A stretch of 64,000 nt of DNA from Chondrosia reniformis (Eukaryota; Porifera; Demospongiae; Chondrillida; Chondrillidae): contig OX359194.1 of assembly GCA_947172415.1 (NCBI GenBank), positions 1,674,001 to 1,738,000 of the forward strand, given 5' to 3'. Shown here in pieces: positions 33,453 to 46,919 of the stretch (position 1 is its first letter; each line of letters begins with the position of its first letter). Below the pieces are notes generated by a model, which was given only the letters and a program-made list of their open reading frames with translations, was not told where the DNA came from and did no database searches. The position numbers were made by a program, and so were the translations under genes.

Positions 33453-34454
33453 ATAGATTCTCTGTTCACTGACCAAACCAAGTATATTATATATAAATAA
33501 ACATGTGCACTATGGGGCTATGATAGCCAACTACTGGCTATATATATGGACATTCTTTATGACTGATAAAAATAATTCGCTTTGAGAACCGAGATGAAGA
33601 CATCCATAAATATACATACATATGACCAGTGAGAATTACAATACAATAAAAATAGCTGATTTAGGTTATACATGCAGCTATAGGGTTTCATTTTGAGTGA
33701 TTTGGGCACAGCTGGTCTGGTGGCTATATACGACTTGGTTACAGCATTCACAGATAACTATCAATAAGTTTGTAAAATTTGTTATCACTAATATAGAATT
33801 AAATGCACATTTAGAGTTGAAACTTATTTAAAAAATGCATTACTTTGTTTTCCCCGTACAGAATTATCTAACACATATATACCACTGATACTATATAAAT
33901 ACAAACAGAATTGAGTAAATATGCTATAAACTCCCTTTGCATTTGTATCCTATATACTACATGCTAAGAGCTAAGATTATCTTAAAAGTGGGTGTTTGGT
34001 GTATGTGCCTCCATACATTCACATATATGAGGCCTGCATGAGCTCCTTCTATAGATGAGATCTAGCTATATATAGATGATTTGTTAATAACAAGATGCAT
34101 GACATAAAAAGTACATTTCTAAGGAAACAGAATCATCTCTTAACTTTGCCTTCCGACTGTTTTGCTTAATATAAAAATAGCAACCTACGTATATCATGTG
34201 TATATTAAGGAAATTTCTGGTGTTTCAATTGATATAATTATATGAATTGAATCAAGCAATCAGAGATAATACTGTATCTTGGTTGAGGCTATATACGTAG
34301 GAGACAGAGCATTTATAACTGCATGGTGCTGTGAATACTTACAATATCATATAGTGCAAGTTACAATATATCATTAATTGTATAGCAGCCTGTAAATTCC
34401 AAGTATAAAATACTCAAAATTGTTCTGGAAATTGTCAATCAGTTAAGCCTATAG
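33453..34454. other. Intergenic, no features
   Basis: AT-rich sequence between the transposon remnant and the 3' end of the minus-strand secreted protein gene. I see no gene or repeat family here. Confidence 0.45.
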
Positions 34455-35039
34455 CTAAACACAGGCTTCCCAATTGTCTGTCACCTTGATGCATGTTTTA
34501 CCAAGATCATCACACTTGTCATTTGGATTGCCACCCTGATGCTGGCATCCACGACTTCTGTAACCATAGTATCCTGATCGTTTGCCCCTTCTTCCATAAT
34601 AGTATCTCCTTATATACTCCCAATAGTTACGTACACCTGTGCTCATCATGCTCACAAAGTCATCTCCCTGACAGAGGGGATCCACACAAACGTTGTTCGT
34701 ATCGATATTGCTGATGTTCCTGCAGTACCTAGGTCTGGTCATGCACCATCTAGTGACATTCATTTTCCAACTTTCTGAATAATGCATGCCAATAGTTAGA
34801 GTGTAGTTGAATACAAAGTTAGCGCTGCAATTCCCACAGGGATCAGATTGACAGACAGCATAGGGATAAGCTGGGCAGGAGGCCGATTCACAGCCATCCT
34901 TGGGGCAGGTAGCTTCAGTATTGTTACACGGTGCTCTAGTACCATGTCCATAGTAGCTTCCACCACGACAAGATGCCAGAGTGATAAATAGGAATAGAAA
35001 AGCCACTTGTTTTAACATACTTAATCTCTCCCTTTTCAC
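34455..35039 (-). CDS. Secreted Cys-rich protein, paralogue of 31773-32855, up to 194 aa
   Basis: Single-exon frame. Translation may start at the first Met or at MLKQVAF seven residues in; either gives a signal peptide (VAFLFLFITLASC). It shares the cysteine scaffold of the upstream gene: ATCPKDGC, SCPAYPYAVCQSDPCGNCSA, VCVDPLCQGDD and the terminal CDDLGKTCIKVTDNWEACV. The low-complexity centre is replaced by a short Tyr/Arg/Gly-rich segment (RRYYYGRRGKRSGYYGYRSR). The two genes face each other 1.6 kb apart, consistent with an inverted duplication. The basic, tyrosine-rich core contrasts with the acidic core of its partner. Confidence 0.85.
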   Translation of the reverse strand: MKRERLSMLKQVAFLFLFITLASCRGGSYYGHGTRAPCNNTEATCPKDGCESASCPAYPYAVCQSDPCGNCSANFVFNYTLTIGMHYSESWKMNVTRWCMTRPRYCRNISNIDTNNVCVDPLCQGDDFVSMMSTGVRNYWEYIRRYYYGRRGKRSGYYGYRSRGCQHQGGNPNDKCDDLGKTCIKVTDNWEACV

Positions 35040-35632
35040 AATACTTTAGTAACCATAGCAGAATTTAACCAGTAATGCTGACATCAAGACCAAGCTATAT
35101 TGTATTTATACCCAACTGCAGTGGCCAGGTGGTATTCAATTTGTGTCCACTTACTATCAGACCACTTCTGAAGCCACTTTCATTTGTCATTTTAAGACTT
35201 CAACAATTAACTGTGACATTATCTCAATATATAGAAGCTAGGAGTGGTATTAACACTATGCAGCTGAAGCTATATAAATTATATGTATATTCATGTATAT
35301 AGGCATGCATTAGGAGAGCTATATATACGTATATATACGTAGCCAAACATCACTACAACCAACAATTGGTTCTATATTCTTAATTCAGGTTGTTAATTAA
35401 GCTCTCTGATGGAAGATGCAAACCTGATGCAGACCTGCATGGTAGATGTGGTGCTGGTATATAGTAGGTGCAGACCCAATGGCAGATGCATACTTTACTA
35501 TAACATGCAGACAAGTTGGTAGAAGATGTGGTGATGCATGGCCGCAATAAAAGATGTGGACCCAATGATGTACATATGTATGCTTGTTAGGGACATATGA
35601 TATTGAAAACAGACGTACTTAGCCTAGTCAAA

Positions 35633-35753
35633 TGCACAGACCCAAAAGCCACCTGTCCTAAATGTACTATTCCTGTATCCTGTCCATCGGCCAGTGATGT
35701 TTGTAATAATATGACTTGTACAGCCTTTCCAGATGCTACTTGTGAAGCAGACA
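35633..35753 (+). pseudogene. Duplicated fragment of the 31773 secreted-protein gene
   Basis: About 120 bp matches the first cysteine segment of the 31773 gene (near 31950-32070) with only about three substitutions, from TGCACAGACCCAAAAGCC to TACTTGTGAAGCAGACA. It then breaks into unrelated AT-rich sequence. There is no signal peptide or downstream domain, so it is a recent gene fragment rather than a functional gene. Confidence 0.85.
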
Positions 35754-36511
35754 CTATATATAGTTTGCTAGCTTTTACTATATGCAATATGTTATACACA
35801 CATGCATCATGTTTCATTCAACAGATTTGGTATATAGTATATCCACACCTTGTATAGTTTTTCTGTACATGTATATACATGTTGAAACATACAGTTTGCT
35901 ACATAGCTTTTACTATATAAGTACACATTTACAGACTTCTAAGGTGAAGCCTCACCTATATATATTGTCTGTGAAAATGTCGTAGAAATGCCAAACACTG
36001 CAGCAGTAGGTATTCTAAAGTAGTTGGTCATGTTCCTTCTCCTGGGAAAAGCGTATGCCACAAGATATAATAGTTGATGATGAAAGTATTATAAACACAA
36101 TCCTACATAAAAGCTATTCAGAATTTGTGTCATATAATTATATATAATACAAAGTGTACAAATTTGTACCCTTCCAATATAAACTATTTACACTTGTACA
36201 AGAAACAGCTGTAAATTCTGAATAGCTGCTATTTATTTTAAGGAATTATACCAGATTGTGTAATTATTATTTTGTAGTATTTCTAACTCATGTCATACCA
36301 ATCAGTAATTACTCCCTCAAAGTTAAAATGATGTGGAAACATCTTTGCCTCCAGGCCCACAATTCCATGGGAAATTGCACTGGTGCAATATATAATTTTG
36401 ATCATTCCTTCAGTGAATTGGGATGAATAATTAAAGTATTAAAGTACAAAAGTGGTAAGATTTCTGTCTGTACAATTTTCAATAATCAATGTATTTAATT
36501 AAGTTTCAAAT
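35754..36511. other. Intergenic, no features
   Basis: 3' flank of the phosphatase gene. Imperfect inverted pieces around AAAGCTATTCAGAATT (36110) and TTCTGAATAGCTGC (36216) could form a hairpin. No coding potential is recognised. Confidence 0.4.
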
Positions 36512-39500
36512 TCATTTCATCCTTTTCCAATAGTCCAACAGAAGTGTGTGAATGGAAATGTACTGCTCCTAAACAGAATGTAACAAAGCCAATAAAATAC
36601 CAGTCAGTCATACTAACATCAAAAACTCACTCTAAGATTAAAATATAGATGCAATTAGTTATTATAGGAATATAATATAGTTGCGTAATATACAGCTAAA
36701 TGGGCAGTGTAGTACCTGCGCAACTTACCAGTGTAGAAACCATGTAGGGTCTCTGGTTTCGCAACTCTTTAACACTCTGATAAATATTCACATAGTCGTA
36801 CTGGCTCATACGAAGTACCTCCTTGAAGAGACATATGAAAGTACCAGTTCTTCCTGTTCCATCACTGCATGTTAGATTGATGGAAAGTCATGCTGAAACA
36901 GAGCTTGGATATACTCAATATATTGTGAAACCTTTTTAGTTATAAAATTGAGTGACCATTATATAAGTGAACAAATGTACATACTTGCACATTACAAGCA
37001 TAGGTGCATCTCCTTCACACTGTACACTCTCACACTCATTCAGAAGAGAGAGAAGTGCCGAGGGACTTGTGTCCGATGTTTCAGACCAGCAGGAGCATAT
37101 CAACAAAGTGAACTCATGATCACAGACCTAAAATATATAAACATAACAATTAAAATTACATGGTGTTTACTGCCATTTAACTGCATATCTAAAGCTTACA
37201 TCTACATCAGATGAAATCCGAAGTTTCAGCATCTTGTATTCCGTTTTTTCCTGGGAGGCAGAAAGGCTTACAGTGAAAACTCCAAATCTTACTTCTTTTT
37301 CATCCCCCTGAGGCCAAAATTTACCAAAGGTCACCTGAAATGAGACAATAGAAATGTTGATTTCTTAATCACACAACTGCTTACCATAATAAAATCAGAG
37401 CTCACATCACTCAATTCTTCATGAGTTGCAAAGAGTACCACTACAGTGCACCTGTGAATACTTATAATTTGCAGCACACTGTCTATGGAATCCTGCAGGG
37501 GAGCCTCACCAGCAATGAAGCTCCTTCCAGAAGCAATTCCCTTTTGTTGAAGGAAATATAAATTAGAAATATTATTGGTAATAGAATGAATACGGTTAAT
37601 ATATTTAACAAGTTGGTGATCATGATTCACTGTATAATACAACATTGATTAAAATCAAGTATATATTGTCTATAGCTAGTAACCAATATTAAATGTTTAA
37701 CTTTATTTTTTGTGTCAATTGTATCTTTAAGGTAAGCTAAGTGGAGTTCCAGTATAACAAGGGTTCTGATAATCATTATTAATACCAGTATGCTTACGTT
37801 AATACATGATGCATTGAAATACTTCATCTCAGCGTCTCCAGTGACAGATATGCAGTTAGATTTATCTTTAAGGAAGAGAATACAAGATATATAGTTAATA
37901 ACTTGTGTGAAGGGATGCATAAAGTTAATCTAAAGAGATACAATTGACTCCTATATAGGTGAATATATGTATATACGTATATGAAGGAGAATTGGAGAAC
38001 AAGAAAACAGTCGGTATATAAAATCCTAACCAAAAGTTCTATATATATGTATGTTAATTAAATTGGTCATGTTACATGTATTTTATGACTTACAGGGATA
38101 TCTTTTACTGTAACGTCTTGAAAGGACCTTGCCTTCTGCAAAGGTCTCATCATCTTTGGTTGGAGCTGTTGCAATGTTCGCTAATTGCTGGTACATGAGA
38201 TTATAAATATACGTATTAGATGTATTGTAAGAAACACAGAATATATTATATATCTAGGTAACTTAAAACTGAATCTTCCACTCAAATCAACACCTTAGTT
38301 TAAGTATTTAAAGTATATTGAAAATGTACCTCAAATTCTTTCTCATAAAGTGTACTATTTTCATTGTTCCCTGCCAGTTTTACAACAGCCTCTTTCAGTT
38401 CAGATGCCCGGATAACCTTACCCAGTGATTCTATATAATCTTGTATAGCCTCATGAATAAAAAGGTACTGATCCTATACAGAGAAGAACTGCAATGTCAT
38501 CATATACTACTGTACACATGTACACATGTACGTATGTTTAAGTAATATAGGGATACTGTATGTACGTACGTATGTACGTATATATAAGCATCAGTAACTT
38601 TACAGTATTGTACAACATTAATATTTTCAAAACACCAATAAAAGCTATCTATCTTTGGGATGGTACATCCTTTGACTTTTAAGCGTTTGAAAAACGCAGT
38701 TTTTTTGATAAGTTCGACGCAGTTAGAAGGAATCCTTATTATATTAAAAGCTATCTACTATACATGTTTTTACATAGATATTGTTTCCCTTAAACTTAAC
38801 TTATTAGGAATATGCTGAAGAGAATCACCACATACCACATTCAAAGAAGATTTCATGTATGTAATCAAATTATAGGATGCCTTAAAGTTTACATTGTAGT
38901 CAGTTTAACTATATTTAGCACTTACTGCATTGTTAACCATTCCAGTTCGGCTACACCTCATCTCATAGACATATTTATATATGTTGATGTCTTTTCGGTC
39001 TTTGATTCTTTGTATCATGGTGTCAATGGTCAGGAAGGTGCCTGTTCTACCAACTCCAGCACTATAACAAACAAACAAAGTAAACTGTAAACATTCTCTC
39101 CGATAGATTTTTGGCAACTTTGAAACACAAGTTAGGCATATATATGTACATGTATATACTCTTGGTTTGACATAAATTAAGTGTCCTGATTTTACGAGAT
39201 CTGCATGATTTCTGGAGTAACACTGTACTTGTTCATTTTCAGGAAGGCAGATTCTTTAGGCATTGAAAGGTGGTGTATTCAAATAAGCTATGCATATTTT
39301 AGGAGTGCCGTAAATTCATGCATCTATAGCTACATACTTGCAGTTGAAATTGTATGTTTGATATTAGAGTAAAAACAGGAACTGAAGCAGCCACACAATG
39401 TGCATGTTTACTGATCGTATCAACCTCAAAATACCATATGATATACCGTTTGATTGTCAGTTTATTCTGATAAGAGAATCCACCACCAATTAAAAAATGG

Positions 39501-42500
39501 AAACTAATTATTTATCTGGTAGTTAGTTTAAGAGGGAGAACATGGAGAAGGCATTGCTGTAGCAGTTGTAGCTCAGTGGCAGAGCAACTGGTGGTCATAA
39601 CCAGCTGACCTGGGTTCAATTCCCAGCAATTGCTTCTTTCAGGTTTTTCCCTCTTTATGATGTTTGACTGATTATACTTGTGGTTTGATTATCACTTTGA
39701 TTATTCATATGCATCCTTACCTACAATGTACTAAGAGAGGATGGGATAAGTCCCGATAAAGGTGTCTCACAACCTCAACAAAATGGATGAGCCATTCAGG
39801 GTACTTTGGTACACCGTGATCTGGCCAAGCAGTATACTGGAGCTGGTGTACTCGGAGACACTCACTGTTATCAGTCTAAAGGAAAATAGAATTTAGGAAT
39901 CTGTTTCAGATTCAGACAAATACAATGATCACTTTCAAATCTCACCTTTGTAACTACAAAGGTTCTTGACACATAATTAGAATAAATCTTGTTTTCCTGC
40001 AGTTCAACTGTTATCCCATTTGTAAAACTGATTGGTTTATCACTCCAGTATATTTCACACTTTTTCTGCAAAAAAACAAGTTTGCAATAAAATGATGGAA
40101 AAAATGAAAAAGTTATAGGTTGTTATTGTATGATAAGTACGTAAATATATACATACATACGTATATATTATACATAGGATCATGCAGCTTTCAATAAACT
40201 ATATTTACTGTAGTGGTATTAGATACCTCACATACCTTCCCCATTTCTACCAGTTTTGTCAACATTACAATGACTGAAACCCTGTTTTCCCATACCATCA
40301 ACCAAAAATCCTGAACTGTCTCCTCTAAAGGACCTACACAAGACAAAATGCTTTAAATTTTCCAGTCACTAAGGTTGATATATCGTTAGTTACCTTGGGT
40401 AGCTATGTACTTGTGACTTCCTTTATAACCCTGTAAAATATACCGTATATACATAAGTACATTTATAATCATATGAAGAGAATGTTTAAAAGTAGGGTAA
40501 GCAACCTCGAGCTCTATAATCAGGACATTTATATAATCAGGTCACAAGGGTGTTCTGATTATTGTGGTTCCACTGTATTAACAAGCACAGTACGTACATG
40601 TATATTAAATTGCTATGTGACTACATAACGTGAGGTGAGATGACCACTGTATGTACGTATATGTATAGACTGGTTGTCAAGTAGAAAACATAAGTGTACA
40701 TTTTGATTTGTAAATAAACATGGTATCTCATGAATGTGATATAAATGCTCACATCTAAAAATGCTGCATTTATGTAGTCACTCTCAGGCAGTTTCACCCT
40801 TGCTTTATCAACTACGTATATGATATAATAAATATTGCAGGATGTACATGTAGATACATATCTGCTGTAACTATGTATACGTGTGCGTTGTATAAACTAT
40901 AAACTTATCATAGAAAAAACAACATGACAAAAATCTCCAAAAAAAACACATGCAGATAGTCGTTTGCACTTCTTAGGGCTCATCAGTGTGGTATACATAC
41001 TTCCAATGATGACTTTGGATGACTGTTTTAAACTTTTTAATCCATTGATATCACAAGTGAAACACTTGTGGTTTAATAATAAGTGAAGGGGTGGAGGTTA
41101 CAGTCTAAGCAAGACTGGACACTCACAGTGAAAAGGGGAGCAAAGACTATGATATGTGATGGAGATACACAGACTCAACCATTTATACAGTACATATACG
41201 TATGTACATAATATGTTCTGTGTATGCATGATCAAATAGGCATTATAAGTTTGTTCTTACGTGGAAGAATTCCTTTATATCTATTTTTCTTCATATTTGA
41301 AGGAGACTCTCCAACTCTGACCTCAGCAGTTGGGTCAAAATACGGCAGTGACTGGTCAATTGAAAATATATTATGTATATACATATATCAATGAATAATC
41401 CCAATTATATATATAGATTTCAGACAAAGCACTCACATTAAATTCCACACGGTAACTCTTATCCTGTTTCATACGATTTACATACTTTGGAAAATCAGAT
41501 AAAGACAACGGCGGCCTTGTGTTTTCATATGATCCTGAAAGGTAGGTAGAATAGACTTTGCTAAACATTGCATCTTAATCATGAGTTAAGAGTATCTTAG
41601 TTGAGGGTGAACTGGCCGGTATGATAAATATTGTCTGGCCAAACATAAAGATCATTGAAATGCCTAAAGTCTAATCACATATGTATAATATATATGGTAT
41701 TTAGTCTACTAGATTGGATTAAATTTGTATAATAGATTCAATGGGGTACACTATTGAATTAAACTCACTACTTGTATTTGCAGGTGCATTTAATTCCATC
41801 ACTAGAATTTCACTCAATTTCACGGAATCGGTATCAGATTCTGTATACATACACACATACAAAAGAGAATGGAAACTTCAAACAAAAACTAAATAGGTTA
41901 CCTGATAATGACTTGATGGGTAATTATAATAATACTTGCATACCTATGCTCAAATGTGCATATGTTGATTCCATTTCCAACTCTGAAGATTTAATACTTT
42001 CATAAGCTACATGTGTTCCATTTTTTACATTTCCAGAGTTGGACTGTACAATCAAAACAGAATTCAAAAAAGGGAAAAGAAGAATACATAAATGTAATAC
42101 ATATATAAAACAAGTTCATAGCATAAATAGAACTTCAGCTACGTACCTTTGAGTTGATGTGTCTTTTATTTTTAAATCTGTTGAACCTACGTACGAATTA
42201 GAAAAGATGAAAAGATAAAATTAAATATTTCTACATAACTGCAGAAAAGTAATTTAAAAAGAAATCAAGCAAATTGCAATCATTGAAACATTTTCCAGAT
42301 ATGCAGCACTTGGAATTATAGTTATGATAAATGATCAATGAACCATTACATTATTCAGGACTTACAGTATTATGATCAGCACTACCAGGACACAAACAGT
42401 AACTATAACAGCCAGCAAAACAGAACCACCCACTCCTGCTCCGACTGCGACTCCCTCCACCACATTTTCTGATTTAGGTTTATCAGAAGCACCTCCAAAA

Positions 42501-45500
42501 GGAGGAATTGTAACTAGAACAAATAATAAAACTGTCACTCTAGATCTCTGAAACACTGCTATATGAATGAATAATCAAAATTTAGTTAGCTAATCACCTA
42601 TATCACTGGCCAAACCCGTGGAATCAGAAGCTGCAGTAGTTACCCTGACTTGTACCTCGTACTCTATACCTTCCTCGAGAACACCAACAATGATGAATGT
42701 GGAGCTTGCTGGTTCCGTCTTTAGCTCTCTCTCCCATCCTGTTTGCTCTGAAGCTCTTACAAACACTGTGTAGATTGGAAATCCCCTAGCCTCATACAAA
42801 GACAATGCTGTCCAACTGAGTTCAACATGGCTTTTGTTCAATCTGGTGAATGTAAGTCCAGTGGGGGCTATTTTGGGTTCTACATATACGTATATACACA
42901 TACGTATATATGTACATACATGCATATGAGAAAGATTACTAATTTATACGTATATACGTAGATACTGCAGCTACATAAAGATGAATTTCTGTTTGTATAC
43001 TACGATCCTGGCTTAGCATGAGGCTTGTCTTTTGACTTTGATTGCTTTTAAAAAAGCAGTTTTTGAAATTGGACCAATTGCTACCATTGCTGCATGCAAG
43101 TAATTCAATTGTCTATACCAGTATGGCCCTAGCTAAACAAACCTTGTTCTTTGGAAAATATAACTTTGTCAAGACTCGTAGTTCTTACCAGACCCAGAGA
43201 GATCTCAATTCTGACACTATAAGGTTTTCCAATGTCTAACAACAGACCAAAGATAAGGCTAGCATTATATTATAAAGAAGTTATGAGGTTAAGAGAGGCT
43301 TACCCAAATTGTCAATAGTCGAACTTAGTGTTTTTGTGTGGAGTTGTATTTGCTTATTGGAATCCTCAAACAGACCGTAAAATAATGAAACTTTAGTTAC
43401 ATTGGCAAGTGGTAGAACAGTAGTAGGAATTGTCCAAGTTACTAATACTGAAGTATCAGTTTGATGCGAAACAGAAATAGAAACGAATTCAACAGTGAAG
43501 TTGAGCATGGCAGAATAAGGTCCAGGCCCTCTGCTAGTCCCAGCAGCCATTTGTATACCCAACATTGAACCTTAAACGAGAAGATGAGAGAGAGAGCATA
43601 CTCAATATATTACATACGTATATCTTACATGCTACACCCACTTTTAGAATAAAGGCCAATAGGGAACTAAACCTAGTGAGAGCTTTGAATGTGGAGACAA
43701 GAGTTTTCTCTTTCTTCTCCTCTTTTTGCACATGCACATGTCCTTATACATGTGTATGTCATTGTCATTAAACATTAATTAAAACCTTTATAATATGGAC
43801 AACTGGTAACCAAAGTCTATCTCCTTATAATGGTGGCCTCATTTGAGATGTATGATAGCAAGTGACACCATTCTAGGCAGTTTCAATATAACAATGGACT
43901 GCAATGGGCTAAAGCAGCATACGTATGTACATAATAAAATATTAATAATTACACACTCCCTGTCAGCTTTGAAGTGCGTACCTTCTTCCACATTGGCAAA
44001 GGTTCTAGAAAGTTTGTTTGGCTCTGAAAATGTTGCTGTGTCGGCTATGCTATGATTATACAGTGTGGTAGTTCCACTGGCCATCAAATACCGAATTAAA
44101 TAATAAACAATGATGCCATTTCTCTCTGACGCTTGGGGGATTTCCCACTCAAAAGTTATTCCATTCTGCCTTATTTGTACAGTCACAGCTTGTGGGAAAC
44201 CGGAAGGGGCTACAAGAGATGCCAGAATATCTAACACTAGACAAACACACTTTTAAGGTCAGGCAGTAATATTACAAAAGTATTACATTAAATGCCACCA
44301 TTAAAACAGAGAAACAACAGAGACAAATTGCTTAATGTTTAATTACAAGCAAGCATGTGCAATCTGAAAGTTGCCATAGAAGTCTCAAAATGGTTGACTT
44401 ACAGTCCTCCAATGTTTTCACAGTAATCCCCTTGGAGAAGTCTTCTATTAAAATATGGTAGGTAGTGAACTTCTGAAGTTCCACAATCTCATGTTTTCTG
44501 TAAGCAGTGTTGGCTGTTATTGTCTGGCACTGAGACGAGGAATTTATACAGTATTTTATATTTAAAGACGTTGTCACAACATTAGGGTCTTCCCATGCCA
44601 CTTCAACACTTTCAGATGATAGCACTGTAACTCTTTGTAAGATATCTAACCGAACAGAAGAGAGAAAACAACAGTCAGAAGCCATACCATACAAAATAAA
44701 AACCTTTAACAACAGGAATGGCTGATTATGAGGTAGCATCACTTTATCAAGAACAAGGCCTAGATGAAGACCCTGAAAGTGTTGGAAAGTTAATCTAATT
44801 AACTTAAATAGGTATATGCGCATAACTATACAAAAATAATGTTATTAAATTTTATTACTTTAAAAGGGCTACACCAAGACCATTGGGATGATCCCAATGG
44901 AGAATTACATTCATTTATTCATCCACCTCAAGCAAGGAGTCTGGATTAATACTCTATCTGTGATTGGTAGCTAAATTGGTATACTAAATATTGTTCTCAT
45001 TGTGTGATATATTGAGCCAGTCATAGCACAACACATAGAGTACAGCCCCAGGGTAGAGCACGTACCATTGGTAATTCAATAAGTACGTACACACATACCC
45101 TTTCGTAGCTGGACAAATGATGTCAAATTGGCAAAACTTTCTCTGCAATGAAACTTGATTGCCAAGGTTTGTATAAAATTAGCAATCACTAAAATTTGAT
45201 AATTCCCTTCAGTTCTCTGCTGTAGGTGTGATGTAGCGGGAATATCTATATATCCAGCTATTGTAGATTGCATCCAAATATAAGAGATATTAGGAGAGCC
45301 ACCACAACTGAATGAAACATCTTCTCCTACTTCTAGTATGTAGAGAGCATTAGTATAGTCCATTCCAGCAGAGGAGATGACTGGATTGGCAAATGTTTTG
45401 CAGCCAAACAATTCTACAAATAGTCAATAGTTAGTAAAAATATTGTTTACACACAAGACATTATCTTAAGTATATTCATAAATTTGTGTCCTAATTTAAT

Positions 45501-46449
45501 TCAGCCAATGTGTCAACATTAGTCGAATAATATTTACAGTCACACATGTACATGTAGAGGTATGTTTGCATAAATATTATTCTTGAGTGTACGTTTTTGC
45601 ACAATATCGAAAATGAAAAGTGCGCAGAGTCTCATATATTAGTGTAATTCACTAGGAACGCAAGGGGTTACAATAGTGAATGTGTTTATGGTCACATTGT
45701 GGTGTTTACATCCTGGAGTTCTTTCTAAGCCTGGATCGAGACTATCGTTTATTTACTACCCTCTAGGGGGTCTAAGGGCATCAGTTGCTATTACAGTAGC
45801 AGCAACTCTCCAAAGGGGCTACTTAATTCTGCTAATTACAGGTACAGTTGTATATAAATATAGGTCTAACTCAAAGACTACTACTTAATTCTGCTAATTG
45901 TGGTTATAAAGTGTAGAACTGGTTTGAGGAATGCTGTCCTACTGAACTGTATTATTAGAAGTTGTTCCATAGAAACACGCTCAAAAATAATAAGTGTCTC
46001 GTTGTCACAGTTGTTCAGAGCTCTCTACTCTTAGTTTACATACAGGGACAGTTGAAGGCTGACTAGTGACTAGTCTAAACCTCACATATCAACTAGAATA
46101 GGGAACACTGTCATATATTGGAAAAGTTTTGTGACTTTATAATTTAGAAATAGAAGTAAGTTAACGACTCCGGCTAATGCAATATACATATATAGCAACA
46201 GGGACATACACTTACTAGCCCAAAGGTTATAGCTTAATGCGAGGCGTAGTTCATCGTCATATGTAATAGAGATGCACGACTTTCTTCCTATCTATGGTTT
46301 AAAGGTCGGTCCCATAGCAAGCGTTAAAGACAGACAGCGAGTAAACAAGCTAAGGCAGTTAAACCTACACACCTGTAAACGTGAAAACTTATTTATTATG
46401 ACTTACCTATAATCGTCGGTAGAATCAATAGAGCAGCGACTGAAATCAT
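36512..46449 (-). CDS. Receptor-type tyrosine phosphatase, two PTP domains, about 1161 aa
   Basis: Exons: 46407-46449, 45099-45413, 44403-44645, 43982-44230, 43304-43570, 42598-42879, 42366-42513, 42147-42186, 41944-42043, 41769-41840, 41437-41534, 41261-41351, 40753-40811, 40394-40430, 40236-40333, 39946-40065, 39721-39875, 38926-39061, 38330-38473, 38094-38187, 37798-37865, 37385-37540, 37200-37334, 36985-37127, 36729-36864, 36512-36568 (1162 codons). Signal peptide [11 protein letters not shown]; one Ig-like domain (about 20-118); about four fibronectin-III-like domains, one exon each, all joined in phase 1; TM around 490-514 ([19 protein letters not shown]). D1 has [23 protein letters not shown] and the split signature [11 protein letters not shown] (Cys about 805). 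D2 has [11 protein letters not shown] (Cys about 1097) but no WPD loop. Such receptors dephosphorylate tyrosines at the plasma membrane; D2 is usually regulatory. Confidence 0.93.
39558..39715 (+). mobile_element. tRNA-derived SINE, copy 1
   Basis: tRNA-like head with A box TAGCTCAGTGGCAGAGC, arm CTGGTGGTCATAACCAG, T arm CTGGGTTCAATTCCCAG and closing CAATTGC that pairs with GCAGTTG. It is followed by a tail shared with copy 2 (TTTTTCCCTCTTTATGATG, TTGTGGTTTGATTATCAC). The anticodon loop is ambiguous (CAT in an enlarged loop, or TCA in a seven-base loop lacking U33), so it is not a functional tRNA gene. It is in the phosphatase gene intron between D1 exons. Confidence 0.8.
40506..40577. repeat. 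Small Tc1/mariner-like MITE fragment
   Basis: The right end reads TGATTATTGTGGTTCCACTG then TA, typical of mariner/Tigger-type ends. CTATAATCAGG, TATAATCAGG and the complementary CTGATTATTG occur inside. There is no coding sequence. Confidence 0.45.
40955..41000 (-). repeat. Decayed hammerhead-like motif
   Basis: On the minus strand: CACACTGATGAGCCC, then AAGAAGTGC, then AAACGACTATC. The CTGATGA core and AAACGA remain, but the second side of helix II has decayed. Probably a retroelement remnant in a phosphatase-gene intron. Confidence 0.35.
43608..43735 (-). repeat. Family A copy, truncated
   Basis: Contains TACATGCTACACCCAC, TAGGGAACTAAACCTAGTGA and a CTTTCTTCTCCTC tract. It stops before the ribozyme. 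It lies in the intron upstream of the third fibronectin exon (43304-43570). Confidence 0.7.
45833..46113. repeat. Repeat E copy 2
   Basis: Same-orientation copy of 1821-2126, differing by small indels. It lies in intron 1 of the receptor phosphatase gene. Confidence 0.85.
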
Positions 46450-46919
46450 TTTACACTTGGTACGTATACACTTTCAGATCTAGAGATTGTGGCTTGGCTT
46501 CTGAAAGAAAGGTCTATTATAGAGCCAATGAATGTATTTAATATTACACTACAATGAATGTCATTATATATGTCATCGTTAATAGTGTGTACATACATAA
46601 TATGTACGTATGAAGCATATGCATGGTATACTATAATTAACTTTAAAACAAAGCTAAAGTTGTGTTTTCTCATTTGGCATCTTCACTGAATTACGTAGCT
46701 TCATTGAAGATTAATATTTACACCATAATCTTTCCCTAGATTTATGACTAGCATGACACAGTGTATCAGACGAGGCTAAGAAAACGCATGCATGAACTAC
46801 ATAGGATTGTACATACTATATACACAATACAAAGGGTAACATAAAACTAAAGGGATTTCATGCCAAAAATTGGGGGGAAGCTGCATTCAAATTCATAATA
46901 TATTTTTGTGTTTCATTGC

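Noticed and set aside
39558-39640. Functional tRNA-Met gene
   Set aside because: The anticodon stem-loop does not fold with a standard seven-base loop and U33, and a second copy shares the same non-tRNA tail, so it is a SINE head.
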